From: JAEYZM01 sp943372195
Lineage (GTDB): Bacteria > Bacteroidota > Bacteroidia > Sphingobacteriales > Sphingobacteriaceae
NCBI GenBank assembly: GCA_943372195.1
Contig: CALRXS010000007.1
Span: 75,075-139,074 of the forward strand
Direction of reading: 5' to 3'
DNA: 64,000 nucleotides
Made by a program: the position numbers and the translations under genes. Of the stretch, positions 42,856 through 52,447 are shown in pieces. Position 1 is the first letter of the stretch. Each line of letters starts with the position of its first letter. Under the pieces are notes generated by a model. That model saw only the letters and a list, made by a program, of their open reading frames with translations, ran no database searches and was not told the origin of the DNA.

Positions 42856-44088
42856 TTATTGAATATATTGGAGCTGCTTTAAGTAATTCGTAATTACTTC
42901 TGTAGCTCCTTTTTTCTCTAGCACATATTCTCTTGCTGAATTAGCCGCTTGTTGATAATATGCATTATCGTTTAAGAGTTGATTACCTATATTTTGCAAT
43001 TCTGTAGAGTTAGTAATACTAAAGGCCGCTGTTCGTTGTATTAAATCATGAGCCTCTTGAAATTTATGGTACTTAGGTCCGAAAATAATCGGCTTACCAA
43101 AAGTAGCTGCCTCTAAAGTATTATGAATTCCTTTCCCGAAACCTCCGCCTATATAACAAATGTGGGCAATATGATAAATACCACTTAACAATCCGATCTT
43201 ATCTACAATTAAAATTCTCTTATCATCCGTATAATTATTATCAAAATCAGAATATAAAATCGAACTAGGTTTTAATGCACTATATAGTTTTTGGATGTCA
43301 TCATTTTTTATCTCGTGCGGCACAATAATGAATTTCAAATCACTACGTATTTTTATATATTCTAATATCAACTTTTCATCAAGTGGCCATGTACTACCTG
43401 CTACAAATACTTTCTGATTCGCTACAAATTTCAATATACGTTCATCGTCTTTTACTGTTAATGAATGTTCATAAACCCTGTCAAATCTAGTATCTCCGGC
43501 CATAGTGAAGTTCTCATGATTAATTGATTCGAGAAGTTGATCACTCAATCTGTTTTGAGTGAAGAAATGACTTACATATCCTAAAGTTTTACGATTGAAC
43601 CATCCATACCATTTAAAAAATAATTGATTTTTTCTGAATATTGCGGATGTTACAAATAATGGAATATCCTGCTTATGCAACTCTTCCATCATATAATGCC
43701 AATATTCGTATTTGTTGAAAATAGCTATACTCGGTTGAATATGATTGATAAAAGCTTTAGCGTTTTTTGGAGTATCGAGTGGTAGATAATATACTTTTTC
43801 TACAGGGTAATTTTTTCTCAACTCATAACCCGATGGTGAGAAAAAGCTAATAACAATTTTATAATTCGGATAATTATTTTTAAAATATTCTATGATGCTT
43901 CTACCTTGTTCAAATTCACCTACCGAAGCAAAATGAAACCAAACTCTTTCTGACTTTTCTAATTGTAATTGATATACATGCTCTTGTGACTTTCTACCTT
44001 CAATCCATAATTTTGCTTTCTCATTAAACAATGAAGCAATCTTTATGAATAGGTAGTAGAAAAAAATACCGAGTCTGTATAATACCAT
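42856..44088 (-). CDS. waaA: 3-deoxy-D-manno-octulosonic acid (Kdo) transferase
   Basis: Attaches Kdo to lipid A precursors in LPS synthesis (also called KdtA). 410 aa, with an N-terminal membrane anchor (MVLYRLGIFFYYLFIKIASLF) and a GT-B fold. WFHFASVGEFEQGRSIIEYF carries the catalytic Glu of the family. IIVPHEIKND and GGGFGKGIHNTLEAATFGKPIIFGPKYHKFQEA are the C-terminal donor-site motifs. It converges on hemH with a 7-base gap and follows the outer-membrane protein gene by 6 bases. Confidence 0.94.
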   Translation of the reverse strand: MVLYRLGIFFYYLFIKIASLFNEKAKLWIEGRKSQEHVYQLQLEKSERVWFHFASVGEFEQGRSIIEYFKNNYPNYKIVISFFSPSGYELRKNYPVEKVYYLPLDTPKNAKAFINHIQPSIAIFNKYEYWHYMMEELHKQDIPLFVTSAIFRKNQLFFKWYGWFNRKTLGYVSHFFTQNRLSDQLLESINHENFTMAGDTRFDRVYEHSLTVKDDERILKFVANQKVFVAGSTWPLDEKLILEYIKIRSDLKFIIVPHEIKNDDIQKLYSALKPSSILYSDFDNNYTDDKRILIVDKIGLLSGIYHIAHICYIGGGFGKGIHNTLEAATFGKPIIFGPKYHKFQEAHDLIQRTAAFSITNSTELQNIGNQLLNDNAYYQQAANSAREYVLEKKGATEVITNYLKQLQYIQ

Positions 44089-44094
44089 TGTTTA

Positions 44095-44868
44095 CTATCT
44101 GAAATAATAATCTTTAGGCATTCTTTTGTATAAAGGCAATATGACACCGACTTTAATACCTGAAAGCATATCTAATCGCTTCTCGTCTAACTTTCGCTGT
44201 GCATGGAAATCCCAATCTCTTCTATTCTCTGTCATCGCTTGATGAAAATCTAATCCCACGAATGCATTCAACCTTCTATTATTACTCATATACCAATAGC
44301 CGACAAATTGCGAAAATGAAATTCCATTTGTTAAACGATCGTATCCCTTTCTTCTATCTCCATCTAATGATTTAACATTTTCATCAATCACTTCTATATG
44401 CATTCTATGTTGTAGAAATCCGACACCTACCAACACTAATATCCCACTATTCTTATTAGAACCAAATACCGGAAATAATTTGCCGGCCTTAACATGAGTG
44501 CTAAATCCTCTTTCAAACATTCTTACATCACCATAACCTCCATCTCTTCTAATAATTTGTCCTCGAACAGTTCTTAAGCTATCTAAGACATATTTCTCCT
44601 TTACATCACCTCCATACAAATAATTTAATTCAGCACCCCAAAAATAATTCCTGTTTGTTTTTTGTAAAAATCCAACACCTACCATAGAAGTATTTCCGAA
44701 TCTAACCTTCATATCTCCACCTGGCATATAATGAGAATATTGAACCTGTATACTCGATACTTTCAATACGCTGTCTTTGAGATTATAGTTTTGTGCACTC
44801 AGTTCTGTTGAATACAAAACACTCAAAATTAGACCAATAATTAGAGTTCGTAATAGATTATTATTCAT
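44095..44868 (-). CDS. Conserved outer-membrane protein of unknown function
   Basis: A 257-aa exported protein with a signal peptide (LLRTLIIGLILSVLYSTELSAQ). It has alternating beta strands (SSIQVQYSHYMPGGDMKVRFG, NYFWGAELNYLYGG, GFSTHVKAGKLFPVFG, RLNAFVGLDFHQ) and ends KDYYFR, consistent with a small outer-membrane barrel. The central MFERGFSTHVKAGK and the final GIKVGVILPLYKRMPKDYYF look like sequence I associate with conserved Bacteroidota genes next to waaA. The operon position suggests an envelope role. Confidence 0.7.
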   Translation of the reverse strand: MNNNLLRTLIIGLILSVLYSTELSAQNYNLKDSVLKVSSIQVQYSHYMPGGDMKVRFGNTSMVGVGFLQKTNRNYFWGAELNYLYGGDVKEKYVLDSLRTVRGQIIRRDGGYGDVRMFERGFSTHVKAGKLFPVFGSNKNSGILVLVGVGFLQHRMHIEVIDENVKSLDGDRRKGYDRLTNGISFSQFVGYWYMSNNRRLNAFVGLDFHQAMTENRRDWDFHAQRKLDEKRLDMLSGIKVGVILPLYKRMPKDYYFR

Positions 44869-44942
44869 AGTTTTATTAGCTTTTAGCTATATTAGCGCCA
44901 AAATTATATTCAATAATACGATAAAAAATAATACCTTATAGA

Positions 44943-46259
44943 ATGAAAGTTGTAATTGTCGGTACTGGTTACGTAGGATTAGTAACAGGTACATGTTTAT
45001 CGGAAGTTGGGGTAAACGTAACATGCGTTGATATAGATCAAAAGAAAATAGAAGGTTTAAAGCAGGGAATCATGCCGATTTATGAACCCGGACTAGAGCC
45101 TATGGTGAAGAAGAATTTTGAAAAAGGTAAGTTAAACTTCTCAACTAATTTAGCAGAAAGTGTTATTGATGCTGATGTTGTATTCATCGCCGTAGGTACT
45201 CCTCCGGGTGAAGATGGCAGTGCAGATTTAAAATATGTATTAGGTGTTGCCTCTGAAATTGGCAAAGGTATGAATGACTACTTAGTGGTAGTTACAAAAA
45301 GTACAGTACCTGTTGGTACCGCTTCTAAAGTAAAGCGTGCAGTGCAAGATCAATTAGATTTAAGAAAATCAAACCTAACTTTCGATGTTGCCTCTAATCC
45401 AGAGTTCTTGAAAGAAGGAGCTGCTATTGATGATTTCTTACGCCCCGATAGAATCGTAATTGGTGTAGAATCGAATAGAGCAGAAGAGATGCTTAAAAAA
45501 TTATATAAGCCATTCGTTTTAAATGGTCATCCAATTATTGCGATGGATATACCTTCGGCCGAAATGACGAAGTATGCTGCAAATGCAATGCTTGCAACAA
45601 AAATTTCATTCATGAATGATGTAGCAAACTTATGTGAAATTATGGGGGCCGATGTGAACATGGTTAGAAAGGGTATCGGCTCTGATCCACGTATTGGCAA
45701 TAAATTTATATATCCTGGTATTGGTTATGGAGGTTCATGTTTCCCTAAGGATGTCAAAGCTTTGATAAAGACTGCTGCTGAAAACGGATATGAGATGAAT
45801 GTTTTGAAAGCTGTTGAAACAGTAAATGATAATCAGAAATCTATATTGTTCAATAAAGTAATGAGTCATTATAATGGTAACATCCAAGGTAAAACATTTG
45901 CAGTTTGGGGATTATCGTTTAAACCAAAAACAGACGATATGAGAGAAGCGCCATCCGTAGTTATTATTGAAAAATTATTAGCTCAAGGTGCTAAAGTTTT
46001 AGCACATGACCCTGTAGCTATGAATGAAGCTAAGCATAGCCTTGGTGACACAATCACTTATTGTGCTAAGCAAGAAGATGCTCTTAATAACGCTGATGCT
46101 TTATTAATTGTAACTGAATGGCCAGAGTTTCGCTCACCAGACTTTGATGAGATAAAAAGCAAATTAAGCGAAGCGGTGATTTTTGACGGTAGAAATATTT
46201 ATGATGCCGAAGAATTAAAATCGATGGGCTTTACATATTATGGTATTGGTGTTAAATAA
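44943..46259 (+). CDS. ugd: UDP-glucose 6-dehydrogenase
   Basis: Oxidises UDP-glucose to UDP-glucuronate with two NAD. 438 aa. NAD motif VGTGYVGLVTGTCLSEVG (5-22). STVPVGT near 118 and NPEFLKEGAAIDDF near 152 are family motifs. The catalytic Cys is in GIGYGGSCFPKD near 258. It opens a run of sugar-nucleotide genes (uxs six bases later). A TATATTAGC segment at 44888-44896 could be its -7 element. Confidence 0.97.
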   Translation: MKVVIVGTGYVGLVTGTCLSEVGVNVTCVDIDQKKIEGLKQGIMPIYEPGLEPMVKKNFEKGKLNFSTNLAESVIDADVVFIAVGTPPGEDGSADLKYVLGVASEIGKGMNDYLVVVTKSTVPVGTASKVKRAVQDQLDLRKSNLTFDVASNPEFLKEGAAIDDFLRPDRIVIGVESNRAEEMLKKLYKPFVLNGHPIIAMDIPSAEMTKYAANAMLATKISFMNDVANLCEIMGADVNMVRKGIGSDPRIGNKFIYPGIGYGGSCFPKDVKALIKTAAENGYEMNVLKAVETVNDNQKSILFNKVMSHYNGNIQGKTFAVWGLSFKPKTDDMREAPSVVIIEKLLAQGAKVLAHDPVAMNEAKHSLGDTITYCAKQEDALNNADALLIVTEWPEFRSPDFDEIKSKLSEAVIFDGRNIYDAEELKSMGFTYYGIGVK

Positions 46260-46265
46260 ATAAAC

Positions 46266-47243
46266 ATGTCTAAAAGAGTATTAATTACAGGAGCTGCCGG
46301 ATTCCTTGGTTCGCATTTATGCGATCGATTTATAAAAGAAGGTTATCATGTGGTGGCGATGGATAATTTAATTACAGGTTCATTGAAAAATATTGAACAC
46401 TTATTTAAGTTAGAACAATTTGAATTCTATCATCACGATGTTTCAAAGTTTGTTCATGTGCCAGGTGAAATTGATTATATACTACACTTCGCTTCTCCTG
46501 CCAGTCCGATCGATTATTTAAAAATTCCTATTCAAACTTTAAAAGTGGGATCATTGGGTACTCATAATTTACTCGGATTAGCACGTGTTAAAAATGCAAG
46601 AATGTTGATCGCATCTACTTCTGAAGTTTATGGAGACCCTACAGTACATCCTCAAACTGAAGATTATTGGGGTAATGTAAATCCGGTAGGTCCCAGAGGT
46701 GTATACGATGAAGCTAAACGTTTTCAAGAAGCTATGACGATGGCTTATCATACATTCCACGGATTAGAAACACGTATCGTTCGTATTTTTAATACTTATG
46801 GTCCGCGTATGAGACTGAATGATGGTAGGGTTTTACCTACTTTTATAGGGCAAGCAATACGTGGTGAAGATCTTACTGCATTTGGTGATGGTACTCAAAC
46901 TCGTTCGTTTTGTTATGTAGATGATTTAGTGGAAGGTATTTATAGATTATTACTTAGTGATTACGCGTACCCGGTAAACATTGGCAATCCCGATGAAATT
47001 ACCATCAGAGAATTTGCTGAAGAAATACTGAAACTTACAGGTGCGAATCAAAAAGTAATTTTCGAACCACTACCTCAAGATGATCCGAAGCAAAGACAAC
47101 CAGATATTTCGAAAGCAAAAGAATTATTAGGTTGGGAACCAAAAGTTTCGCGTACTGAAGGATTGAAAATTACTTACGAGTATTTCAAGAATTTGACCGA
47201 CAAAGAATTGAAGCCAAAAGATTTTAAAGATTACAATAAATAA
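46266..47243 (+). CDS. uxs: UDP-glucuronate decarboxylase
   Basis: Converts UDP-glucuronate, the product of the preceding gene, to UDP-xylose. 325-aa extended [17 protein letters not shown] (8-21), [15 protein letters not shown] near 120 and catalytic [12 protein letters not shown] near 149 (Tyr-x3-Lys) match Uxs rather than plain epimerases; ArnA-type decarboxylases are longer or carry extra domains. Fits a coupled ugd-uxs route to pentose in capsule or LPS. Confidence 0.92.
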   Translation: MSKRVLITGAAGFLGSHLCDRFIKEGYHVVAMDNLITGSLKNIEHLFKLEQFEFYHHDVSKFVHVPGEIDYILHFASPASPIDYLKIPIQTLKVGSLGTHNLLGLARVKNARMLIASTSEVYGDPTVHPQTEDYWGNVNPVGPRGVYDEAKRFQEAMTMAYHTFHGLETRIVRIFNTYGPRMRLNDGRVLPTFIGQAIRGEDLTAFGDGTQTRSFCYVDDLVEGIYRLLLSDYAYPVNIGNPDEITIREFAEEILKLTGANQKVIFEPLPQDDPKQRQPDISKAKELLGWEPKVSRTEGLKITYEYFKNLTDKELKPKDFKDYNK

Positions 47244-47245
47244 GA

Positions 47246-48262
47246 ATGAAAAAAGTATTAGTGACCGGTGGTACTGGTTATATAGGCTCACATACAGCTA
47301 TCGAATTAATTCAATTAGGATACGAAGTCGTAATAATTGATAATTTATCAAATTCGAAAATTGATATTCTAGATAAAATTGAAACAATAACAGGCACTAG
47401 ACCTCATTTCGAAAAAATTGAAATGTGTGATGCAATAGCGCTTGATGCTTTTTTTGAGAAAAATAAAAATATTGATTCTGTTATTCATTTTGCAGCTGTA
47501 TTACAGGTGGCAGAATCTGTTGAAAATCCTTTTAAATACTATAATAATAATTTATACTCTACTATTAATTTATTAGAGAGTATGAAAAAACATCAAATAA
47601 ATTCATTGGTATTTTCTTCATCATGTACTGTATATGGGAATCCCGATACTTTACCCGTAGATGAATATGCTCCTGTGAAAAAAGCAATGTCGCCCTATGG
47701 TAATACTAAACAAATGGGTGAAGAAATTATTGAAGCATGCGCAAATGCTAGTAATATCAATGCTATCACACTTAGATATTTCAATCCGATTGGTGCTCAC
47801 GAAACTGCATTAATAGGAGAAGTTCAACACGGTGTTCCTCATCATTTGATTCCATACATCACTGAAACTGCTAGCGGTAAACGTGCTTGTTTAAATGTTT
47901 TTGGGGGTGATTATAATACACACGATGGTACATGTGTTCGTGATTATATTCATGTAATTGATGTTGCTAAAGCTCACATTTCAGCAATAGAAAGATTAAT
48001 GAATGAACGCAATAAAAATTCTTTCGAAGTGTTTAATATCGGTACAGGTATAGGTTACTCTGTACTCGACATCATTAATGCATTTGAAAAAACTACAAAT
48101 ATTAAAATCAATTATAAAATTGTTGATAGAAGACCAGGTGATGTTGAAGCAGTATATGCCGATACAAAATTAGCAAATCAAGAATTGGGTTGGTCAACAA
48201 TATTTAACATAGAAGATATGATGCGAACTGCCTGGAAATGGGAGCAAGCACAAACAAATTAA
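47246..48262 (+). CDS. galE: UDP-glucose 4-epimerase
   Basis: Interconverts UDP-glucose and UDP-galactose (some forms also the GlcNAc pair). 338 aa. TGGTGYIGSHTAIEL (6-20), SSSCTVYGNPDTLPVDE near 125 and YGNTKQMGEEII near 152 with the Tyr-Lys pair. Later LRYFNPIGAH and DGTCVRDYIHVIDVAKAH are diagnostic for GalE. It starts two bases after uxs. Confidence 0.96.
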   Translation: MKKVLVTGGTGYIGSHTAIELIQLGYEVVIIDNLSNSKIDILDKIETITGTRPHFEKIEMCDAIALDAFFEKNKNIDSVIHFAAVLQVAESVENPFKYYNNNLYSTINLLESMKKHQINSLVFSSSCTVYGNPDTLPVDEYAPVKKAMSPYGNTKQMGEEIIEACANASNINAITLRYFNPIGAHETALIGEVQHGVPHHLIPYITETASGKRACLNVFGGDYNTHDGTCVRDYIHVIDVAKAHISAIERLMNERNKNSFEVFNIGTGIGYSVLDIINAFEKTTNIKINYKIVDRRPGDVEAVYADTKLANQELGWSTIFNIEDMMRTAWKWEQAQTN

Positions 48263-48272
48263 TTTTTTAAAA

Positions 48273-49328
48273 ATGAAAATTTTAATCACCGGAGGAGCAG
48301 GTTTCATTGGCTCACATGTTGTGCGATTATTCGTCAACAAATATTCGAATTATGAAATTCATAACCTCGATAAATTAACCTACGCTGGTAATCTTGCCAA
48401 CCTAAAAGACATAGAACAAAATTCAAATTATAAATTCATCAAAGCTGATTTAGTTGATGCTGAAACAATCAATGCATTGTTCGAAAAAGAACAATATGAT
48501 GCAGTGATACATTTAGCAGCTGAATCACATGTAGATCGTTCAATCACTAACCCTTTAGAGTTTGTGATGACGAATGTTATCGGTACAGTCAATTTATTAA
48601 ATGCTGCTAAAACTGCTTGGAAAGATAAACACTCAGATAATATCTCTCAGTATAGATTTTATCATATCTCTACCGATGAAGTATACGGTGCCTTAGGCGA
48701 TACTGGCATGTTCACTGAAGAAACTTCATACGATCCTCATAGTCCGTATTCTGCTTCAAAAGCGAGCTCTGATCATTTCGTTCGTGCTTACCACGATACC
48801 TATGGTATCAATGCAGTGATTTCGAATTGTTCAAATAATTATGGTTCACATCACTTCCCTGAAAAATTAATTCCACTTTCTATAAATAACATTAAAAACA
48901 ATAAGTCTATTCCGATTTATGGTAAAGGCGAAAATGTTCGCGATTGGTTATGGGTGGAAGATCATGCAAGAGCTATTGATGTGATATTTCATAAGGCAAA
49001 GGCGGGGAATACATATAATATCGGCGGACATAACGAGTGGAAGAATATAGATTTGATTCATCTATTATGCAAGATTATGGATCGTAAATTAAATCGTGCA
49101 GAAGGAGAATCAGCAAAATTAATTACTTATGTTACCGACCGTGCAGGCCACGACTTACGATATGCTATTGACTCTTCTAAATTACAAAGAGAATTAGGCT
49201 GGCAACCATCTTTGCATTTCGAAGAAGGTTTAGAAAAAACTGTCGATTGGTATTTAGCAAACGAAGAATGGCTCCAAAACGTAACCAGTGGTGCGTATAA
49301 GGAGTATTATGATAAGCAATACAAATAA
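48273..49328 (+). CDS. rfbB: dTDP-glucose 4,6-dehydratase
   Basis: Second step of dTDP-rhamnose and related 6-deoxysugar synthesis. 351 aa. TGGAGFIGSHVVRLFV (6-21), LAAESHVDRSI near 88, STDEVYGALGDTGMF near 131 and PYSASKASSDHFVRAY near 160, with IYGKGENVRDWLWVEDHARA late in the protein. rfbA, rfbC and rfbD are not in the window. A long hairpin made of two 7-bp arrays starts one base after its stop. Confidence 0.96.
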   Translation: MKILITGGAGFIGSHVVRLFVNKYSNYEIHNLDKLTYAGNLANLKDIEQNSNYKFIKADLVDAETINALFEKEQYDAVIHLAAESHVDRSITNPLEFVMTNVIGTVNLLNAAKTAWKDKHSDNISQYRFYHISTDEVYGALGDTGMFTEETSYDPHSPYSASKASSDHFVRAYHDTYGINAVISNCSNNYGSHHFPEKLIPLSINNIKNNKSIPIYGKGENVRDWLWVEDHARAIDVIFHKAKAGNTYNIGGHNEWKNIDLIHLLCKIMDRKLNRAEGESAKLITYVTDRAGHDLRYAIDSSKLQRELGWQPSLHFEEGLEKTVDWYLANEEWLQNVTSGAYKEYYDKQYK

Positions 49329-49358
49329 AGTACAAAGTATTAAGTACAAAGTACAAAG
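49329..49358. repeat. 7-bp tandem array, AGTACAA type
   Basis: Units AGTACAA, AGTATTA, AGTACAA and AGTACAA, beginning right after the rfbB stop. It pairs with 49370-49402: 24 bases (49330-49353) are a perfect reverse complement of 49372-49395, leaving an 18-base loop. Confidence 0.9.
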
Positions 49359-49369
49359 ACCGCGCTCTA

Positions 49370-49402
49370 AATACTTTGTACTTAATACTTTGTACCTAAT
49401 AC
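49370..49402. repeat. 7-bp tandem array, AATACTT/TGTACTT type
   Basis: Units AATACTT and TGTACTT alternate, ending TGTACCT and AATAC, 14 bases before the cpsB-like ATG. It is the inverted partner of 49329-49358. The run of A after it (to ~49410) gives no T tract on +, so it is not a classical terminator for rfbB transcripts. Confidence 0.9.
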
Positions 49403-49415
49403 AAAAAAAATCTAA

Positions 49416-50162
49416 ATGGGATTCTTCGACCTCTTCAAATCTAAACCTGAGTCTGATGTGCAAATTGATCTGTCGCAATTGGCAGTTGATTTACATTCTC
49501 ATCTTATACCGGGTATTGATGATGGTGCCAAAACACTTGAAGATTCGATTCAATTAATCATTGAGTTGAAAGATTTAGGATTTCATAAAATTATTACCAC
49601 TCCGCATATCATGAGTGACTATTATCGCAATACTCCTGAAATAATAAACAGTGGATTATACACACTTAGAAATGAATTGAAAAAGCGTAACATCGAAATT
49701 GAAATCGAAGCAGCAGCTGAATATTATTATGATGAATACTTTTTAGATTTATTAAAGACTGATAATCTTTTAACTATAAATAAAGAATTTTTACTTTTTG
49801 AATTATCATATCTCACAAAACCTAGTGGTATTGATGAGGTGATATTTCAAATTCAAACGAAAGGACTTAAGCCATTACTTGCTCACCCTGAACGTTATCC
49901 CTTTTTAAGAATCGAAGATTATACAAAATACAAAGAAGCTGGTTGTTTATTCCAAATGAATATACTTTCACTTACTGGTCATTATGGTGAGCAAGTAAAA
50001 CAAACAGCTAATCAATTAGTAGATTTCGGATACATAGACTTTTTAGCAACTGATTTACATCATATGCATCATATACATCTTATAAAAAAGAATGCATTGA
50101 AAAATGAAAGGCTATTAGATCTAATTAGTTTTGGTTCTTTAAGAAATAGAGAACTCTTGTAA
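49416..50162 (+). CDS. CpsB/CapC-type PHP tyrosine-protein phosphatase
   Basis: A 248-aa polymerase-and-histidinol-phosphatase family protein. Motifs are DLHSHLIPGIDDGAKT near 27, TTPHIMSDYY near 64, E in AAAEYYYDEYFL near 105, LAHPERYPF near 153 and DLHHMHH near 214, the metal ligands of CpsB-like manganese tyrosine phosphatases. These dephosphorylate capsule-assembly tyrosine kinases (Wzc/CpsD). No such kinase is in the window, but the sugar genes upstream fit. It abuts the convergent permease gene with no gap. Confidence 0.9.
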   Translation: MGFFDLFKSKPESDVQIDLSQLAVDLHSHLIPGIDDGAKTLEDSIQLIIELKDLGFHKIITTPHIMSDYYRNTPEIINSGLYTLRNELKKRNIEIEIEAAAEYYYDEYFLDLLKTDNLLTINKEFLLFELSYLTKPSGIDEVIFQIQTKGLKPLLAHPERYPFLRIEDYTKYKEAGCLFQMNILSLTGHYGEQVKQTANQLVDFGYIDFLATDLHHMHHIHLIKKNALKNERLLDLISFGSLRNRELL

Positions 50163-51401
50163 TTACTCGTATCTTAATGCATCTACAGGGTCGAGTTTAG
50201 AAGCTTTCACAGCAGGGTAAATACCAGAAATCAATCCGACAAGAAAACATAAAGCATATCCTATTCCCATCCATTTCCATGGTATTATAAAGCTACCACC
50301 AATAAAAATACTTGTTAAATTTCCAATGGCAATTCCGAAAATAATTCCAGCGATTCCACCTAACTGACAAATCACTATTGCCTCAATTAAGAATTGTCTT
50401 CTTATTACACTAACCTTCGCTCCAATAGCTTTACGTATACCAATTTCTCGAGTTCGTTCTGTTACTGAAACTAACATTATATTCATTAGTCCGATTGATG
50501 CACCTATCAACGTGATCACTCCAATTATTACGCCTGCGATACTTATAAAACTTAAATTTGAAATCAATGAATTTGCTAAACTATCACTTTGAGTAATTTC
50601 GAAATTGTCTTCTTGTTTTGTATTTAACTTACGGATGTTTCTGAATTTTGCTATTGATTGCGCTATCGCCGCATCTAATAAACGGCTGTCTTCAACTTTA
50701 ACTGTTACTGTATAAGAAGTGTTCGAATTTTGATTGTATTGTTTGCCTTTTAGTAAAGGTACTATACAAATTTTATCACCTCCAAAACCAAAACTTGATC
50801 CCTTTTCTGCTAGTACTCCAATTACTTTTAATCGTTCACTACCTATTGAAATGGTCTGACCAACCGGATTTATCTTGCTAAATAATTTGTCGGTAATTTC
50901 TTTGCCTATCAATACTACACTATGTGCTTCTTGTTCTTCAGTCTCATTGAAATTTCTACCTTTCTCAATTTTATAACCAGCGGTGTTAAGGTAGTTTGCA
51001 TCCGCAGCCATAACGGTAATATTCGGATTCGTTTTTTCTGTTGCACTTTTTACTGAAGATGCAAATGTTACGGCGAATGATAGAGAGGTTTCAGAATTAG
51101 GGAAGCTGAATTGTTCTTTGAATTTATGAGCTTCCTCAAATTCAATTTTTTCATACGTTTTTGGTCTACTACCTGAGTTACCAATACGTATACCAGATGA
51201 GCCTCGATTTCTAATAGAAAAAGAATTGGCACCCATACTTGCGAAATTATTTTTGATAGAACTTTCCATTCCATCGATCGAAGTAAGAATGCCAACCAAT
51301 GCTGTAATACCTATTGCTATAATTAGAGCAGTTAAAGTAGTTCTTAATAAATTCGCCTTTATAGATCCGAAAGCGAGCTTGACGTTTTCTTTAAAAGTCA
51401 T
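50163..51401 (-). CDS. MacB/FtsX-type ABC transporter permease
   Basis: A 412-aa permease with an N-terminal membrane helix (LLRTTLTALIIAIGITALVGILTSI), a large periplasmic MacB core domain (~50-270, TVMAADANYLNTAGYKIEKGRNF) and three C-terminal helices with the FtsX signature (LMNIMLVSVTERTREIGIRKAIGA ... ISGIYPAVKASKLDPVDALRYE). The ATPase and the membrane-fusion partner are not adjacent. The substrate is unknown (antibiotic, lipoprotein or peptide export are possible). It follows the Fe-S carrier gene by 16 bases. Confidence 0.9.
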   Translation of the reverse strand: MTFKENVKLAFGSIKANLLRTTLTALIIAIGITALVGILTSIDGMESSIKNNFASMGANSFSIRNRGSSGIRIGNSGSRPKTYEKIEFEEAHKFKEQFSFPNSETSLSFAVTFASSVKSATEKTNPNITVMAADANYLNTAGYKIEKGRNFNETEEQEAHSVVLIGKEITDKLFSKINPVGQTISIGSERLKVIGVLAEKGSSFGFGGDKICIVPLLKGKQYNQNSNTSYTVTVKVEDSRLLDAAIAQSIAKFRNIRKLNTKQEDNFEITQSDSLANSLISNLSFISIAGVIIGVITLIGASIGLMNIMLVSVTERTREIGIRKAIGAKVSVIRRQFLIEAIVICQLGGIAGIIFGIAIGNLTSIFIGGSFIIPWKWMGIGYALCFLVGLISGIYPAVKASKLDPVDALRYE

Positions 51402-51417
51402 TTATAGCTATTTAGTA

Positions 51418-51774
51418 TTATGCTGAAAATGATGTTCCGCAACCACATGTACTAGTGGCATTCGGATTTGAGAAAGTGAAACCTCTAGAATTTAATCCAT
51501 CTTGGTAATCAACCTCTGTACCCAATAAATAAAGTCCATGTGACTTATTCATATAAATCTTTATGCCATCAATATAAAACTCTTGATCGCTATCTTGCTT
51601 TTTATCGAAACCTAATACATAGGTCATGCCTGAACAACCCCCTCCATTAACGCCAACTCTTAATCCGAAATCTTCTTCTAAAGATTTTTCAGCCAATAAA
51701 TTTCTTACGGCTTTTATAGCGTTCTCTGTTAGAGTGATAGGTGTGAATGCTGTGTTTTTTACTTCTGTCTCCAT
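51418..51774 (-). CDS. A-type iron-sulfur cluster carrier (ErpA/IscA/HesB family)
   Basis: A 118-aa Fe-S carrier or scaffold. Three conserved cysteines: VGVNGGGCSGMTYVL near 48 and the C-terminal TSTCGCGTSFSA pair. An internal YLLGTEVDYQDGLNSRGFTFSNPNA is the standard fold segment. Which A-type subfamily it belongs to cannot be settled by eye. It may deliver clusters to enzymes such as IspH. It lies 16 bases before the permease, divergent from the 176-aa gene. Confidence 0.92.
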   Translation of the reverse strand: METEVKNTAFTPITLTENAIKAVRNLLAEKSLEEDFGLRVGVNGGGCSGMTYVLGFDKKQDSDQEFYIDGIKIYMNKSHGLYLLGTEVDYQDGLNSRGFTFSNPNATSTCGCGTSFSA

Positions 51775-51882
51775 TATGGTATTGTTATTGAATTATTTAC
51801 AAAATTAAATCTATGCAAATATATTACAAAGAAATAAGAAAAATGTTTCATATTTTGATTCCCTTAAGCCTCTGAAAAAGCT

Positions 51883-51890
51883 TACATTTG
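51883..51890 (+). promoter_or_regulatory. Candidate -7 element for the 176-aa gene
   Basis: TACATTTG followed by CA fits the Bacteroidota -7 consensus, 21 bases before ATG 51911. No TTTG is present at -33 with proper spacing. Confidence 0.45.
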
Positions 51891-51910
51891 CATATATTTC
51901 AACAAATACT

Positions 51911-52441
51911 ATGAATTGGCCATTATTTCTACTAGACCTACTAAAATTAATTGTACCCTCATTAATCGTTTTTTTAACTGCTTATTTTGTTTTGAACTCT
52001 TATTTAGAGAATGACTATCAAAAGAAGTTGTTAGAAATGAGAATGAATAACCAAGGTAGTGTCACTCCATTACGTTTACAAGCATATGAGCGTTTGACTT
52101 TATTCATTGAAAGAATTTCTCTTCAATCAATAATTATGCGTACTCATGAAACTGGTATGTCGGCTCGCGATCTTCAAACTAATATGTTGCAAGATATAAG
52201 AGCTGAGTTTGATCACAATGTATCTCAACAGATATTTGTTACGCCACAAACCTGGACAATGATCAAAGCGGTGAAAGAGGAGACCATAAACATGATTAAT
52301 TATGCTGCTAGCAATTTGCCTGCTCAAGCTACAAGTATAGATTTAAGCAAGGCAATTTTTGAGAATATAGCTAGTTCTGATCGCAATCCGCATCAAGTAG
52401 CACTTGCTATGATTAGAACAGAAGTTCAACAATACTTTTAA
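51911..52441 (+). CDS. Conserved membrane-anchored protein, function unknown
   Basis: A 176-aa protein with one N-terminal membrane helix (LLKLIVPSLIVFLTAYFVL). A helical cytoplasmic part begins NDYQKKLLEMRMNNQGSVTPLRLQAYERLTLFIERI and goes on with LQDIRAEFDHNVSQQIFVTPQTWTMIKAVKEET. It looks like a conserved gene that sits before the mutase large subunit in other Bacteroidota, but I cannot name a function. It ends 6 bases before the mutase gene, so the two are one operon. Confidence 0.75.
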   Translation: MNWPLFLLDLLKLIVPSLIVFLTAYFVLNSYLENDYQKKLLEMRMNNQGSVTPLRLQAYERLTLFIERISLQSIIMRTHETGMSARDLQTNMLQDIRAEFDHNVSQQIFVTPQTWTMIKAVKEETINMINYAASNLPAQATSIDLSKAIFENIASSDRNPHQVALAMIRTEVQQYF

Positions 52442-52447
52442 TCTTTT

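Noticed and set aside
44888..44896. TATATTAGC upstream of ugd and at 1856 as a firm promoter
   Set aside because: It resembles a -7 box but lacks TTTG at -33 and departs from TAnnTTTG. It is kept only as a remark in the gene entries.
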